Source: Xiphophorus maculatus
Lineage: Eukaryota; Chordata; Actinopteri; Cyprinodontiformes; Poeciliidae
NCBI RefSeq assembly: GCF_002775205.1
Contig: NC_036456.1
Span: 25,579,850-25,643,849 of the forward strand
Length of the DNA stretch: 64,000 bases
Reading direction: 5' to 3'
Each line of letters opens with the position of its first letter. Position 1 is the stretch's first letter. Position numbers and translations under genes: made by a program. This document shows, piece after piece, positions 37,003 to 49,605 of this stretch. The notes below the pieces were generated by a model. It had not been told where the DNA came from. It saw nothing but the letters and a program-made list of their open reading frames with translations, and did no database searches.

Positions 37003-38833
37003 CAGTCACTCCTTATTCACTCTGTTTACTGTTGGAAACATGAAAAACTCGTTTTATGGAATGTAATTACATAATGAACCAGGAAATGTCAGAAACCGGA
37101 TTCATAACGATCAGAAAAACATTTCCTAAAAGGTAAAATTTTACTTTGCAGACTGAAAAATTCTAAATCTATTTTTGCTTCATCTCAGTGTTTCTAAATC
37201 CTGCAGCATTATCAGGTTAATTATTTATCTCTCCTGGTCGGTTTTTGTGTCTCAGTGAATATTTAAGATGTTCACAGATCAAAGCTGATCACTACCAGTT
37301 CATCACTGGTTTCACCAGATACAAACTTTAATAGCTGCAGACCAGAAGTTTATCTCTGCAGTTTACACCAATAATATCTGACATTTAATCCATGTTATGG
37401 TTTTTCTTTGCTTGTTTTTTATATCAATTTTTCCAGATGAATTTTAAACTGCTACTTAGTTTGGTGGAAAACCTTCTGCAGTCAATATTTAACTATGAAT
37501 CTGTAAATGATCAATATTAATTATATTTATGTATTTAATTTGCTCTTCTGTCTGCTGATTATATAACTCAGTAATTTTAGTCATTTTTCCTGTTTTGTCC
37601 AGACATTTCAATGAACTCTGTGTTCTATACGTCTATGAAAGATAGACAGGTAGAACAACATCATGCAAAATGTTGTGTTGCATAATACTCATAAATATGC
37701 ACTTCCTTGTTCGTTTACATATTTTTACAGGTGTGTGGAAATCACCTAACTGATGTCCTTTACTTTCATTTTATGTCCTCAATTGTAATTCTCTTCTCCT
37801 CATTTACTATGTTGAAGTATAAAAGTGTTATTAAAAGTGTTATTTAGGTTATTAGAGTTTAAATGTGTCTTTCATTCTTTATCTCTTTACTATGAGAAAA
37901 CCTTAATATGTCATAATAGGTATATATATATATATATATATATATACAGAGAGAGAGATCTAAATCTATAGATACTAAAGATCTATAGATATAGATATAC
38001 TGTCCATAGATATAGATAGTATATCTATAATACAATATATTCTACATTAAAGCTCTTTTGTGGGGCTTGATTGATCATGATTATCTCTGTAACAATTTCG
38101 ATCAATCTGTTTTATTAATAAGAGTTATTGGTAGACCCCAACAATCCTCGTTCCATTTACAGGTTCAGTGTCAGTCCCATTTTGTTGATCTTTTCCTACC
38201 ATTTTAATTTTCTATTTACAGATAAAATTATTTTAATTTATTCACAAGCAAAACAAAAAACAGGATAAAAATTTCAATATTTGTAACGCAATTCATCCTT
38301 AATATATAAAATAAATAATTTGGGTCCTAACACTCAACCTTGAGGGATACCAGAAGTGATGCCAAATAATTAAAGGCTGCTGTCGTTCAGGTAAACAGTT
38401 CCCTCGTTATTATATATCTCTTATCTACATTGAAAATTAATGCTTAACATTCCTTTTTTCCAACTCATAATGATCTTTATAGAGAAGTTTATCTGCTTGA
38501 CCTGAAACCATAGTGACTGTCACAGAGTAGATTATTTACAAATCTCTAAACATTTCTAGTTGGTTTACAGTTTATTGCATTTGTCCATTTCAGCTTCAGC
38601 TCGCCATCTAGTGGAGCAACAGAGCAACTGTTACCACTGATGCTTCACAGAAAGATTTCTACTTCATAATCTCAGTTTGAACATTTTTTGTTGGAGATTT
38701 TTGTGTCAAGATTTTTCTTTTTAAAAACATATTTTCTACATAAACTAATCTAACATGCAATAACATCCATTTATTTTTTATGCAAAAGATATAAATTCAT
38801 AAATACCTCCAGGTATTAAATACATGATAGGCC
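37003..38833. other. Copy E upstream DNA and copy F 3' flank
   Basis: 37003-37900 matches 45696-46585 upstream of copy G. At 37921-38040 there is a (TA)n and GATATA-type palindromic tract. 38041-38825 matches 54962-55720 in the 3' flank of copy H. No genes. Confidence 0.7.
38602..38614 (-). promoter_or_regulatory. CTCF-like core motif, reverse orientation, 3' of copy F
   Basis: The minus strand reads CCACTAGATGGCG, fitting all 13 core positions. Orientation is opposite to the motifs of copies B-E and G. Confidence 0.45.
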
Positions 38834-39917
38834 TTAGCGACTTGTTGCCACGGCCCTGAGAAGACGAACAATCATTGTTGGTGGCAGTCCTCGTCTGACC
38901 AGTTCATCTTTAATCTGCAGAGGAACACACAAGGCTCAGTTCAGATAAAATCAGTGGCACTTTATGAATTGTTCTCAAATTGTGTTTGTGTCAATCTGAA
39001 CTACACTAAGTTGTTTTTAATAAGTTATGATTTGATTCTGCTCAAATTAAAGACAAGACATTTTAAAATCACCTTAGCAAGAGACAAAACAGGCAGCAGA
39101 ATAAACGTCATCAGGTAAATGATTCAAATTAGATCATGATGAGCTTTAGAGTTCATGAAGTTACTGCCTGTTTCACAATGGTCTCATGATCATTTTCCAG
39201 TGATAAACTGGTGGAGATCTTGCCATTCAGAGCCACAACATAATCTAGAAGGAAAGAGATATTTTTATTCAGAACAGAACAGAAAATGAAAACCAGTTTT
39301 ATTTCTATTTTCAGCATTATGGTGGACAAAACATGAACTTTAGCCAGACTTACACGGCCCTGAAGCAGGTGTTGAATTTGTAGGTGGGGGTGTTGCTTTA
39401 GCTGTAATCGTAGTTGGGGGTTTTGTTGTTGTAGTAGGTATAGAGATTTAAGCGATAAAACCAGCTGACCAACTCTTCTGGAGCTCTGCTGCGGTTGCTA
39501 GATGTGGGTCAATGCCTGCTGATTTGTGACGTTTGAAACAGTTCATTTTCCAGGCACCAAAAAACTTAAATTTACTTCTGAAAAAAACTATCTGGGTAGA
39601 TTTAATTAAGCACTTTGGCTGTTACGTGCTAAATGTGAATTTGATATAGTAAATCCACTTTAAATTGTACTTCATGTGTACACAACACAGAGCAGATATG
39701 ACAGGGGATTTGACTGTAGGGCATAAAGGACAGAAAGACAAAGAAATAAATAAAAACATCTAGAATGTAGCAGAATTGCCTCAGCGCTGGGAGGATGGTT
39801 GTCTGCGGTGATGTGTTGGCTTTGCTGATGTCAGATCGGATCCTTAGTTCAACATTAGTCACAGCTTTCCAGTTTATGATATTCTGTATGTTACTTAGCC
39901 AGTTTCCACTTGCAAAT
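38834..39917 (-). pseudogene. Array copy F: truncated pseudogene (E3, E9, E10, E11)
   Basis: A divergent subfamily, closely matched only by copy H. E3 39780-39917 is open (RSDISKANTSPQTTILPALR). A Thr-rich linker exon lies near 39360-39408, E10 is 39178-39244 plus 10 nt (VVALNGKISTSLSLENDHET...), and E11 38834-38914 ends IVRLLRAVATSR then stop. E4-E8 are absent between the linker and E3, as in copy H. Two splice donors are damaged: after E3 GTAATT has become GCAATT, and after E10 the GTCAGT has lost two bases. E1 and E2 are cut off at about 39926, where DNA resembling another copy's 3' flank begins. Almost certainly non-functional. Confidence 0.8.
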
Positions 39918-39939
39918 CTACAATGAAAGTTTTTGTCAT

Positions 39940-40730
39940 AACTAAGTTAACAACCGTTGAGATGAGATATTTCTACTGTGGCTCGTTTTCACTTCTCGTC
40001 TCTCCAGGTCTGTAGATGCCAAAACGTAGAAGTGAAACCCAGACAACAATCACAGATCAATCAATATTTTATTCAATCAATAAAAAGCATAAAATCACAC
40101 CAACATCCCAACATGATCATTGATTATCACAAATAAAAGGAAACATTAATCACCTAGATAAAGATATAGAGAAGTGTCTTCAGAGAGCACCGTGTCTCAC
40201 CCAGTGATCTGACTGACTGTTGTAGCTCACATACATTTATACCTCGCTGTGTCCAGGTGGGTTTTCTACCTGGGTCGTCCTGACGTCGGCAGTCAGGAGA
40301 TGGACGCTCTCCTTCATGGTGATTTTCCACCCAGAGATAATCCAGGTGTTATTTTGAACAAAATATTCTTCTCAAGGACGTGGGACTGAGTTTATCAGTA
40401 AACTGCAGCGTTCCACTAAGTTGTCCTCTCTACCATCCTAAGCAACCTCAGACTGGTTTCTGAGACCACACAGCGCTCTCCTTGACCCCTCGATGACCCC
40501 ACATGTCAGAGTTAAACACAAGTTTGATTACAAAGAATTAATACACATACCAGATAATGTTCATTAAGACAATTGAATAACATAATCAGTTTAAGATCAA
40601 TACAAACTTAAAAGATTAAATGAATGAAAACCTTATTAATTTAACTACAACTGATTAACCCATAAATGAAAGACTAAGTACTGTGTAACATCACTTAAAA
40701 ATCACTCAAATCAAACTTGTATTCCCAAAC
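39940..40730. mobile_element. Unclassified dispersed repeat in copy G 3' flank
   Basis: Starts with aacaaccgttgagatgagat, and the same text begins at 63729 and runs to the window end. It interrupts the cataactaagtttag...caaccata flank that is continuous downstream of copies B and D. Termini and class not resolved. Confidence 0.55.
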
Positions 40731-40838
40731 TAACTAAAACAACCATAAGTCCCCAGATTTATTAAAACGTACAAGAAGTAAAAATAGATAAACCCAGTAA
40801 TATTCCTCTGCATGGATCAGATTCATTCTCATTGTTAG

Positions 40839-40851
40839 CCACTAGGGGGCG
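40839..40851 (+). promoter_or_regulatory. CTCF-like core motif next to copy G stop codon
   Basis: CCACTAGGGGGCG, one base from the stop codon (40853-40855). Confidence 0.55.
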
Positions 40852-40852
40852 G

Positions 40853-43800
40853 TTAGTTATTAACCTTCACTGAACCGTCGCTCAGCAGGCGGACCTTTAT
40901 GTCTGGAGGCAGCCCTCGTCTGATCAGTTCATCTTTAATCTGCAGAAGAAAACATGAGATGAATGTGAGATACAGTCAGTGGTGAATTATAAAATATACT
41001 GAACAGAATCTGATTAACATTAAAAACATCAACAGCAGAATTTAACTGCATCACTGCAGGTGATCACTTTGGGTTTGATTTGACATTTGAGTGAAATGGG
41101 TTTGGATTAAACTCAGGTTGTGATGGTTTGTGTTAAAGTCCAGAACATCACTGACCGCTTTCTCGAGTTTATCTTTATTGTCTTTCAGTGACAGCGTAGT
41201 CGAGATCTTCAGCTTCAGAACCGTAAGACGAGCTGGAAGAATAAGAGATCAACATGGTATAAAGAACTACTTCCTGTTACTTTCACTCCTGTTTTCATCC
41301 TACTTACATGTTTTAGGAGGAGGACTTGGAGTCGCTATGAAAGGTGCTGGGAAAACAGCAGCAGAAACATCATGAGTTCAGGAAATAAAAAATAAGATAA
41401 ATGATCAAAAAGAAAGAAATGACTCACTGTTTCCAACCCTCACAATGACACATCGAAGCTCAGACTGGTAGATAGAACTGGAGGCACTGGGGAGATAATT
41501 TAGCACCAAAACTTTAATGTTAAACTCTTTTTGAAATGGCCGTTAAATAATGTTATAAATAACATATCATGCAAAATCTTTTGTTGTCCTTAAATACTTG
41601 TTTTATGAGTAGTTTGAGTATCTAGAGTGTAAAATAATTAAATTTATTCTCTCCTGGTGCTGTGTAGATACAGTATGTTTCTATATTGTTTATGGTTTTA
41701 TTTTTCAGTGTGTTAATTTTTCTCTTTTGCCTTTAACATTTTCTTGCATATGATTTCACCACATTTGCTGTGGAACTGCTGAACAAGGTCATGACTTCCA
41801 GCCAATCAGTTCTATGAATCCGACATTTTTTTCCTTGCAGTGATTTTATAGTCCAAGTTCAGTTCTGATGAAGTTGCAGGTAAACAAGTCAAATTGTTTT
41901 GTTCTATGGTTTATTAACAGAAGGTTTTTTACATTGCTACTCATCATCTGGTTACACTTTTTTTCTCAGTAATGTTCCCACATCAGATGAAAACGTCCGT
42001 TTGCGGGGAGCAGAGTGCTTCAGCAACATCTGCTGCTACAGAGGGATTTTCAGGAAGATTTTTGAGGGTTAGTTCCTCCTCTACAGAAATGATGGACACA
42101 GCAAAGCAATGAGCTCCAAATAACACTAAAATGACAACAAAACTACTTTACAGATGAATTTTATGTTTTGATCATGATGTCCTGGTCATTGTTTTGCTAG
42201 TAGCATTGAGCCTTTTGCTTCTGTTAGCGCTGTGTGCTAGCTTTTAGCTCCCTCTTTGAGGATATAACTGTACTGCATGTTTTGGATGTAATTCTTTGGT
42301 TTGTTTTTGTCTTGAGAAAAACAAGATCCAAATGCATTCAGTGATGTTAGCTAACTCATGAATTATCTGGAGGTTTTGTTTGCTTCATTCTCCTGCTCTG
42401 GATCAGACTCCGACTCCAACATGTATGGATGATGGATGATTGTTGACATTTTTAATAAACTTTTGGATTAAAAGTTTCTCTGCTTATAGATGATGTGTTG
42501 TTGCCGTCGTGGAGCTCTCTGTGACCTGGAGGGGGGCGGGGCTTGAAATGTCTCATTTACATTTAAAAATATCGCAGCAGCAAAACGAGTTGCTCTAAAA
42601 CCTCAGAACAGGAGTAAACAAAGGGTCTGTGAAGCTGCAATAACCAGGAATTCAGAATAAAACATTGCAGTTCTGTTTGATATGAACCATAAATGAATAG
42701 TTTATTTAAAACCATTTGTCCACTTTAAACCTAATGTATTTTTGCATCTCCAAGAAGTGATTTTAGTTATTTAGCCAAACCAAAAATGACTTTGTATCAT
42801 TAAGGATGGCAATTATTTTTTACTTTTGTACATAAGTACATTTCAAAACCTGTATTAGAACATTTGAAACTTCTGATCAGATTAAATACTGACTTTGCCT
42901 GGACAACAAAACAGATGGGATGGCTTTCATTATCATCATTTTGACTGAAAGACGGCCTCCATCTCAGGGTGAAATATCCTGAACCAGATGAATTCTTGAT
43001 CATGTTGACCGGTCCGCTGAACAGGAGCTCAGTGATCCTTTAACACACAGGAAACACATCAGTCTGTTTGGTTATATGTGCAAAATGCCCTGAAAACAAC
43101 CTTAAATATTATATTCAAAATGTGATTTTTTTTCCATGAGTTATGTCAACTTACCTCTGATTAGAAACAATATTTATTTCTACTCACTCAGACTGAGTCG
43201 CCTCTGCTCTGATGTTGATTTCTATCATCTCATTAACGTTTATGAAGAACTGAGCTCCATGTTCAGGAGTTGGAGGCAGAAACCTGGGCAGATATTCACC
43301 TGCTGTGCAGGACGGAGCTGCAGGATCCACTGGAGCAATGCAGGGAAAAATAATTCAGATAAACTAAAGAAACACATTAAAAATGGTTTGTCTAGATGAA
43401 CAGGTGGGCAGTTAGTTTAAAAAATAAATGTTGTAAATTTACACTTTGGTCATATAATCCGTCTTAGGTGATCTTCTGTATCTGGTATTTAAAAGCCCAA
43501 TGTCCTTTAATAATCTTTAGTTATTGATCATCTTTAAACAGACAATTATTGAATATTAATGTATTTGCACCAGTGTTTCTCTTTGTGAGGTAAAACAAGC
43601 TGATTGAAACAATAAATCAAACCTTTGAAAACAAACTGGACAGAGATTTGGCTCATGAAGCTGCTGGGGCTCCATGAATACGTTGAACCATCATAACGAG
43701 TCAGAGTGATGGTCTGTCTGGGAAAATCCTCCATCACCAGCTGAACTGCATATGAATCTTCATAACTGCTGCTAGTTGGACTGAATGATAGAGAACAAGG

Positions 43801-45636
43801 CTGGAAGAGGACAGAGAGAGAAAGATTAACAATGTTATATTTAATGTTCTCTGTTATGGATTTATGTTGTTTTTGTTCATCTATCTATCCATTTTCTGTT
43901 CACCCTTGTCCCTAATGAGGTCGGGAGGGCTGCCAGTGTCTATCTCCAGCTACGTTCCGGGCGAGAGGCGGGTTCACCCTGGACAGGTCGCCAGTCTGTC
44001 GCAGGGCAACACAAAGACATACAGGACAAACAACCATGCACACACTCACACTCACACCTATGGAGAATTTAGAGAGACCAATTAATCTGACAGTCATGTT
44101 TTTGGACTGTGGGAGGAAGCAGGAGTACCCGGAGAGAACCAACGCATGCACAGGGAGAACATACAAACTCCATGCAGAAAGGCCCCGGGCCGGGAATCAA
44201 ACCCAGGACCTTCTTGCTGCAAGGCAACAGTGCTACCAACTGCGCCACTGTGCAGCCTGTTTTTGTTCATACCAACAATATTTGTTTTTATTTAAAAAGT
44301 TTCAGAGTAATTTTTCATCTTTAGTCATTTATAGTTAGTTAAATAATCAGTAAATTCTGTTTTTATTACTTGTAAATATTTTCTATTTATATATTTTCTA
44401 TTGCATTATTGTAACCTGACACCAACATTTATTACTCACTGATGAGAGACTGAGGACAGACGGTGCTGTGCAGGTGTAACACTCATAGTTACTGGGATTG
44501 GATCCATGTCTGCATTCAACATTATCCCCATCAGGGTCAAAGGTCAACAAGCTGATATTCCTCTGACAGTTTGAGGGAACTCTGAGAGAAACAGAGAACA
44601 AACATCACAAAGTCACCTGAGAACAAACAATCTGCTCTAATTATTTTATTTACATGATGAATCTTCAGTATCTTGACTGATTTGTATTTCAGTGTTTTTA
44701 TTCCATTATGTTTTAGTTTATTTTGCTCCATTTATCTCTTTGGTCTCTTTTAAGGATAAAATCAATTCACAGCATTTGGATATTATTTGGAAACTTTTTC
44801 TAATTATTAAAGCTTTATGGTTAGGCTTTACAAGAAAAAAATTAAAAATATTAACAGAATCAAACTATTCTTCATGTTCAACTAAAGACACCAAAAGTTT
44901 CAGATATTTATTTTCATGATGTAAAAACTGAATTACCTCAGAACAGGGAGGATCGCTGTCTGTGGTGATGAATTCGGTCTGTTGATGTCGGATCGGTTTC
45001 TCAGCTCAGATAGTATCCTAAATTGCACAGTTGAAACACTGTTTCTGTTGTTTATCCAGGTTACAGTACTCCACCTTAAATAGAAGATATTGGGAAGATT
45101 TCTGATGTTACTCAGAGTTTCTAAAACACAGAAAACTTTACAGAACAGGAGACCAGAAAACTGACAAGAGATTTAATTCAGTAGGAATTTTAGATTTAGT
45201 TACTTCTTGGCAACAACTGAAAAATGTTAGATATTTTCGTATGATGTTGACATTCAGTTACCCGTTCCAGGAATATTCGAAATTCCAACTAGTGACCTTG
45301 TAGGTATACTCTCTCAGACACCATTCACCGCTGCTTTCATCAATCTTATTACTACAGCCAGAACAAAACCATGACTCAAGCTCTCCACATGAGTTGTAGC
45401 CAAACTTAAAGCGTAACACAGCCTGTAGATTTAAAGTGAAGAGGTGTTAAATACAAAGCAATTTTAAAAATAATAAAAATAAAAAAAGGGCATGAAAGAA
45501 ACTTAAGAAAATCTGAACTTACTGTATAAGTGTTTCCTTGTACATCTTTAGTGGTGTGTGTAAACACAGCACCAGTATAACCAGCTTCTGTCCAGCTGAC
45601 CATCATCATCATCACCAGCAGCACAGAGAGAAACAT
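40853..45636 (-). CDS. Array copy G: 11 exons, 426 aa, intact
   Basis: Exons (5' to 3'): 45523-45636, 45262-45422, 44937-45074, 44440-44581, 43623-43800, 43188-43329, 42894-43037, 41428-41486, 41308-41346, 41156-41232, 40853-40939. Total 1281 nt, open throughout. Signal peptide MFLSVLLVMMMMVSWTEA; an in-frame TGA upstream supports this start. E2 has SWFCSGCSNK and GEWCLREY, E4 HGSNPSNYECYTC, E5 RQTITLTRYDGSTYSWSPSS. One linker exon (TPSPPPKT). Intron 7 (41487-42893) is enlarged with AT-rich sequence lacking exons, and intron 4 holds a SINE. Closest to copy B in E3-E5 but to copy E in E1, E2 and promoter, which suggests exchange between paralogs. Probably secreted, function unknown. Confidence 0.86.
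43881..44257 (-). mobile_element. tRNA-derived SINE in copy G intron 4
   Basis: On the minus strand the 5' end carries pol III boxes: A box TGGCGCAGTTGG and B box GGTTTGATTCC. The body is the familiar fish repeat with GTGGGAGGAAGC and CTGGCGACCTGTCC (in complement), and it ends in a GGATAGATAG tail. Flanked by the 13-bp duplication tgtttttgttcat (43868-43880 and 44258-44270). Copy B lacks it at the same position. Confidence 0.85.
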
Positions 45637-45688
45637 GATGAACGAATCTGTTCTGCTAAACAAAGATCAGATCATCAGAAACAGGCGA

Positions 45689-45695
45689 CTTTATA
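45689..45695 (-). promoter_or_regulatory. TATA box of copy G
   Basis: TATAAAG on the minus strand, 53 nt upstream of the E1 ATG; same block as copies A and E. Confidence 0.55.
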
Positions 45696-46595
45696 CAGTC
45701 ACTCCTTATTCACTCTGTTTACTGTTGGAAACATGGACAAATCTTTTTATGGACTCTATTTACATAATGAACCAGGAAATGTCAGTCACCTGATTCATAA
45801 CCATCAGAAAAACATTTCCTAGAAGGTAAAATTTGCTTTGCAGACTGAAAAATACTAAATCTATTTTTGCTTCATCTCAATGTTTCTAAATCTTGCAGCA
45901 TTATCAGGTTAATTATTTATCTCTCCTGGTCGGTTTTTGTGTCTCAGTGAATATTTAAGATGTCCACAGATCAAAGCTGATCACTACCAGTTCATCACTG
46001 GTTTCACCAGATACAAACTTTAATAGCTGCAGACCAGAAGTTTATCTCTGCAGTTTACACCAATAATATCTGACATATAATCCATGTTATGTTTTTTCTT
46101 TGCTTGTTTTTATATAAATTTTTCCAGATGAATTTTAAACTGATACTTAGTTTGGTGGAAAACCTTGTTATGCAGTCAATATTTAACTATGAATCTGTAA
46201 ATGATCAATATTAATTATATTTATGTTTTAATTTGCTCTTCTGTCTGCTGATTATATAACTCAGTAATTTTAGTCATTTTTCCTTTTTTGTCCAGACATT
46301 TCAATGAACTCGGTGTTCTACACGTCTATGAAACATGGAAAAGTAGAACAACATCATGCAAAATGTTATTTTGCATAATACTTATAAATATGCGCTTCCT
46401 TGTTTGTTTTCATATTTTTGCAGGTGTGTGGAAATCACCTAACTGATGTCCTTTACTTCCATTTTATGTGCTCAGCTGAATGTCTCTTCTCCTCATTTAC
46501 TATGTTGAAGTTTGAAAATGTTATTTAGGTTTGAAGAGTTTAAATGTGTCTTTCATTCTTTATCTCTGTAATATGAAGAAATCATTTTGTCTACC
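45696..46595. other. Copy G upstream DNA
   Basis: Parallels 37003-37900 upstream of copy E. No gene seen. The similarity stops where the solo LTR begins. Confidence 0.65.
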
Positions 46596-46953
46596 TGTTA
46601 CGACTGGCTCAAGGTCATAACAAAAACCGCAGACCATGCAGTGGTTACGGTGTAGAAAATGAATATTTATTAAAAACTACAATGATTGTGAATGTCAGTG
46701 GCGTAAAGGAAATGCTTGGATGTGTTGGACGTGTTGAGGTGCAAAAACAAAGACAAACTGAAATGTGCCAGAGGAAGGGAGCTGAGGCCTGGCAGCAGGA
46801 GGCAGAGCGGACGCCGGAGGCGACCCAGAAGGTGGAGACAACCAGGTTAAATGTTCTGAGCTCCAGATTAGCAGATCAGCTAAACATGTAAAGAAGCACA
46901 AGACAGACACCAAAAACACCTGGAACCAGTTCATGAGGCCCAGGCCCATAACA
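46596..46953. mobile_element. Solo LTR-like element
   Basis: Begins TGTTACGAC and ends CCATAACA. Flanking 5-mers ctacc and ctaac differ at one position. No coding region. It lies exactly where the similarity between the upstream regions of copies E and G ends. Confidence 0.6.
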
Positions 46954-47601
46954 CTAACCTTCAACCAGAGTCGGGAAGTAACTACTTACATTTACATAAG
47001 TAACTTTTTTGAAAACATGTACTTTTAGGAGTATTTTTACTATTTTGTACTTGAATAATTTTTTATGAAGTATTTCTACTTTTACTTGAGTAAAATTTCT
47101 GGATTCTCTACCCACTGAATGAAAAACAAACCTGGTTTAACAACAGACAAACAGCAGATATGATTACTTTCCAGCACATTCATAAAACTGGTCCAACAAG
47201 GAAAAGAACAGTACACTGGATTGGTTTGTTGTTTTGTTTTCTTTTGCTGAGGTCACAAAACGGGCAGAGGGCAAATTAGGGTAAAGATGGCCTGAAAAAT
47301 TCATTTCTGTAGGTTCAAAAGAAAGTGTAAAAAATCTGAGAATATTGTGAGAAACAAATTCAAATGCACAAAAAAGGAAACAAATAAACCAAGAAACTAA
47401 ACTAAAAGTGGTGAACTATATGGCAACACCTTAGTACCAATAATGAAAATAAAGAAATTACGTAAACCTGCCAAAATATGGCAAAGAAAATCAAAACAAA
47501 AGCAGCAATAAATCATGACAACTGTTGTTTCTGCATCTTAAATTAATGATGAATTAACATGTTTACATTTCATATATTAGCTTAGCACAAGTTCAGCCCA
47601 A

Positions 47602-47648
47602 AATAGTAGTCTAGAGTATCTATGTCCAAGATACTCTAGACTACTATT
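47602..47648. repeat. Perfect 20-bp inverted repeat with 7-nt loop
   Basis: Left arm 47602-47621, loop atgtcca, right arm 47629-47648; all 20 positions pair. No transposon termini recognised around it. Confidence 0.85.
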
Positions 47649-48174
47649 TACTATATTTACTACTGCTTTTAGGAGACACAATCTTTCACCATGACACAAT
47701 AAATCTTACAACAGAATATAAATATTTTTTTAAATCTCGAGGCTCACTGTAGGACCCAGACAGTGTCTAGTTTTTGATGACAAAAACAGAAGTAGAAGAC
47801 GAGTCCAATGTTCATCATTCTTTAGAGATTCTTTCTACATTTGACACAGATTTCCCCATTTTGTCTGCAAATTTCTGTTAAATCGACTCGTTGAAGTAAA
47901 ATCCTTCTTTGCTCGGATTAGTCAACGTCAAAAGACTTTTGAAAAACTCCATGGAGCTTTATGATGCCAGGATTTTAAAAGTGACAGAATATAAACTACG
48001 CAAAAAAAATGGGCTTGGAAGACAAAATGTTTGAACATAAATACATATTAAGGCTTTGAACGTTGATGCATTAACGCGTACCATTTAAATGTTCAACTTG
48101 TTTTATTTTTCCATAAATTAACAAGTTTATTTATGTAAAAATCAACTTGTTTGTTACTTTTTTCAGCTTGAACT

Positions 48175-48187
48175 CGCCATCTAGTGG
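48175..48187 (-). promoter_or_regulatory. CTCF-like core motif, reverse orientation
   Basis: Minus strand CCACTAGATGGCG, in a context (cagcttgaactcgccatcta) similar to the copy F and H flanks, so probably a relic of the same flank. Confidence 0.45.
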
Positions 48188-49519
48188 AGCAGAAGTGTAA
48201 TATTAATCACATTACCTATTTTAGTCACAGTGTGCAGAAAGGCAAAGAGGACTCAATGCAGAGAGGCAGAGACGGGGAATAGATTTGTTGTTTTAAATTT
48301 TAAAAAACGACAAACAATAGAACGCATGAAAACCACAAGGAACACAGGAGGCCAGTTATAACGGGATTAAACGAGAGGAACCAGCCAGGAGGAATGGGAA
48401 AGAGGTAATTAAATGCTGAAACAATCGACCAGATTGATTGACTAATAAGTTGCAGGTGTGATGGGAGGAGAGAGAGAGAGAGGGAAAGGCACAGGGGGCG
48501 AGGGAGAGTACTCAACAGGAAAAAGCTAACATAAAAGAATAACTACAGTAACAAGGAATATAATAAGGAACATAATAAACTAGAATCACCGAAGGACTGT
48601 GAGGACTTTAGTTCAGTGACTGAACTAAACTAAAGTAAAATAGAAACAAAACTGATCTAATAAAATAGAAGGAATACAGAATAAACCAACTCAAAAGCAA
48701 TTCAAACAACCCAGGACACAACAATATTCACCTAAACTATTTTCTCCCACTCAGAGTTAGTTCACAGCAACATGTTACACAGTATTTGTGCTGCGTTCAG
48801 CAACACACAGTTATACTGGTGTGCAGCAAATTTCACTTTAAAAGATACAAACAAAACAAAGTTAGCCAAAAAATAATCCAAAAATATGAATAATCAGATA
48901 TAAAACTATAATTATATATGTAATTTAATCAACAGTGAATAAAATGTGAATAAATATTTGTGATAAAATAGTGTGAAAATTATCCGTTTTAGAGTATATA
49001 ACGGCACATGGTTTTATAATGTATAGTATTTTTCTAAAATATCCATCACAATCAGCTAAGGATTAATTGAAGAAGAAATGTTATATAATTCACCACTAGG
49101 TGTCACTGTTGTTACAAACTCAGGTGATCCATTTCTTCTGACCTTCAATGTAATTCCTTGTCTAATGAGTTTATGTAATAAGTAAAACCAAAACAGTTTT
49201 CAGATAAAATATATACATATGAAACATATTTTAGAAGGGAAACTAAACTGTGTCTGCATGATGGAAATCAGAGTTGCTCTGTCAAAGAATAGATGTATGT
49301 TTATAGATGTAAATAAAGAAATTATGAATGAAGTCACTGACAAACCCGTCCTGGTTCCAATTACGCATTAAAACTGACTTCTCTACTGAAGTTGCAGTCG
49401 ATGCTCCTCAAAACGCCATTTCTATTCGCTTAGCTTTCTTTTTGTTAGCTTCCTTCGTCTTGTTATGATTTTTGAGACGGTACTGTGGGCTACCATTGCT
49501 CAACAACTTTAAAATCCAT

Positions 49520-49605
49520 CCATACATGGCGGCATCCATTATTACGTCTGTAAACAGTGAGCTGCCGTGTGACGTCATTAACGTTCGTCTACTGCGCATG
49601 CGGGT
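49520..49605. promoter_or_regulatory. CpG-type promoter-like cluster (YY1, CRE, NRF1 words)
   Basis: Within 85 bp: acatggcggc (YY1-like, 49524-49533), the perfect CRE tgacgtca (49570-49577) and the perfect NRF1-type tgcgcatgcg (49593-49602). These co-occur in vertebrate TATA-less promoters. The likely beneficiary is the plus-strand gene at 51724, but no transcript start can be shown. Confidence 0.45.

Larger units (their letters stand above)
46954..49500. other. Repeat-derived intergenic DNA
   Basis: 46970-47110 is a common fish repeat (gggaagtaactactta ... acttttacttgagtaaaa). A perfect hairpin lies at 47602-47648. 48225-48560 is an unclassified purine-rich segment resembling solo LTRs. 49080-49110 holds a partial CTCF-like word (ccactaggtgtca). 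No gene supported. Confidence 0.5.

Noticed and set aside
44187..44257. tRNA-like A and B boxes
   Set aside because: They belong to the head of a SINE with target duplications and an L2-type body, and no cloverleaf can be completed, so this is not a tRNA gene.
49081..49105. ccactaggtgtca as another CTCF site
   Set aside because: One core position (G to T) is wrong at an invariant base, so it was not counted.
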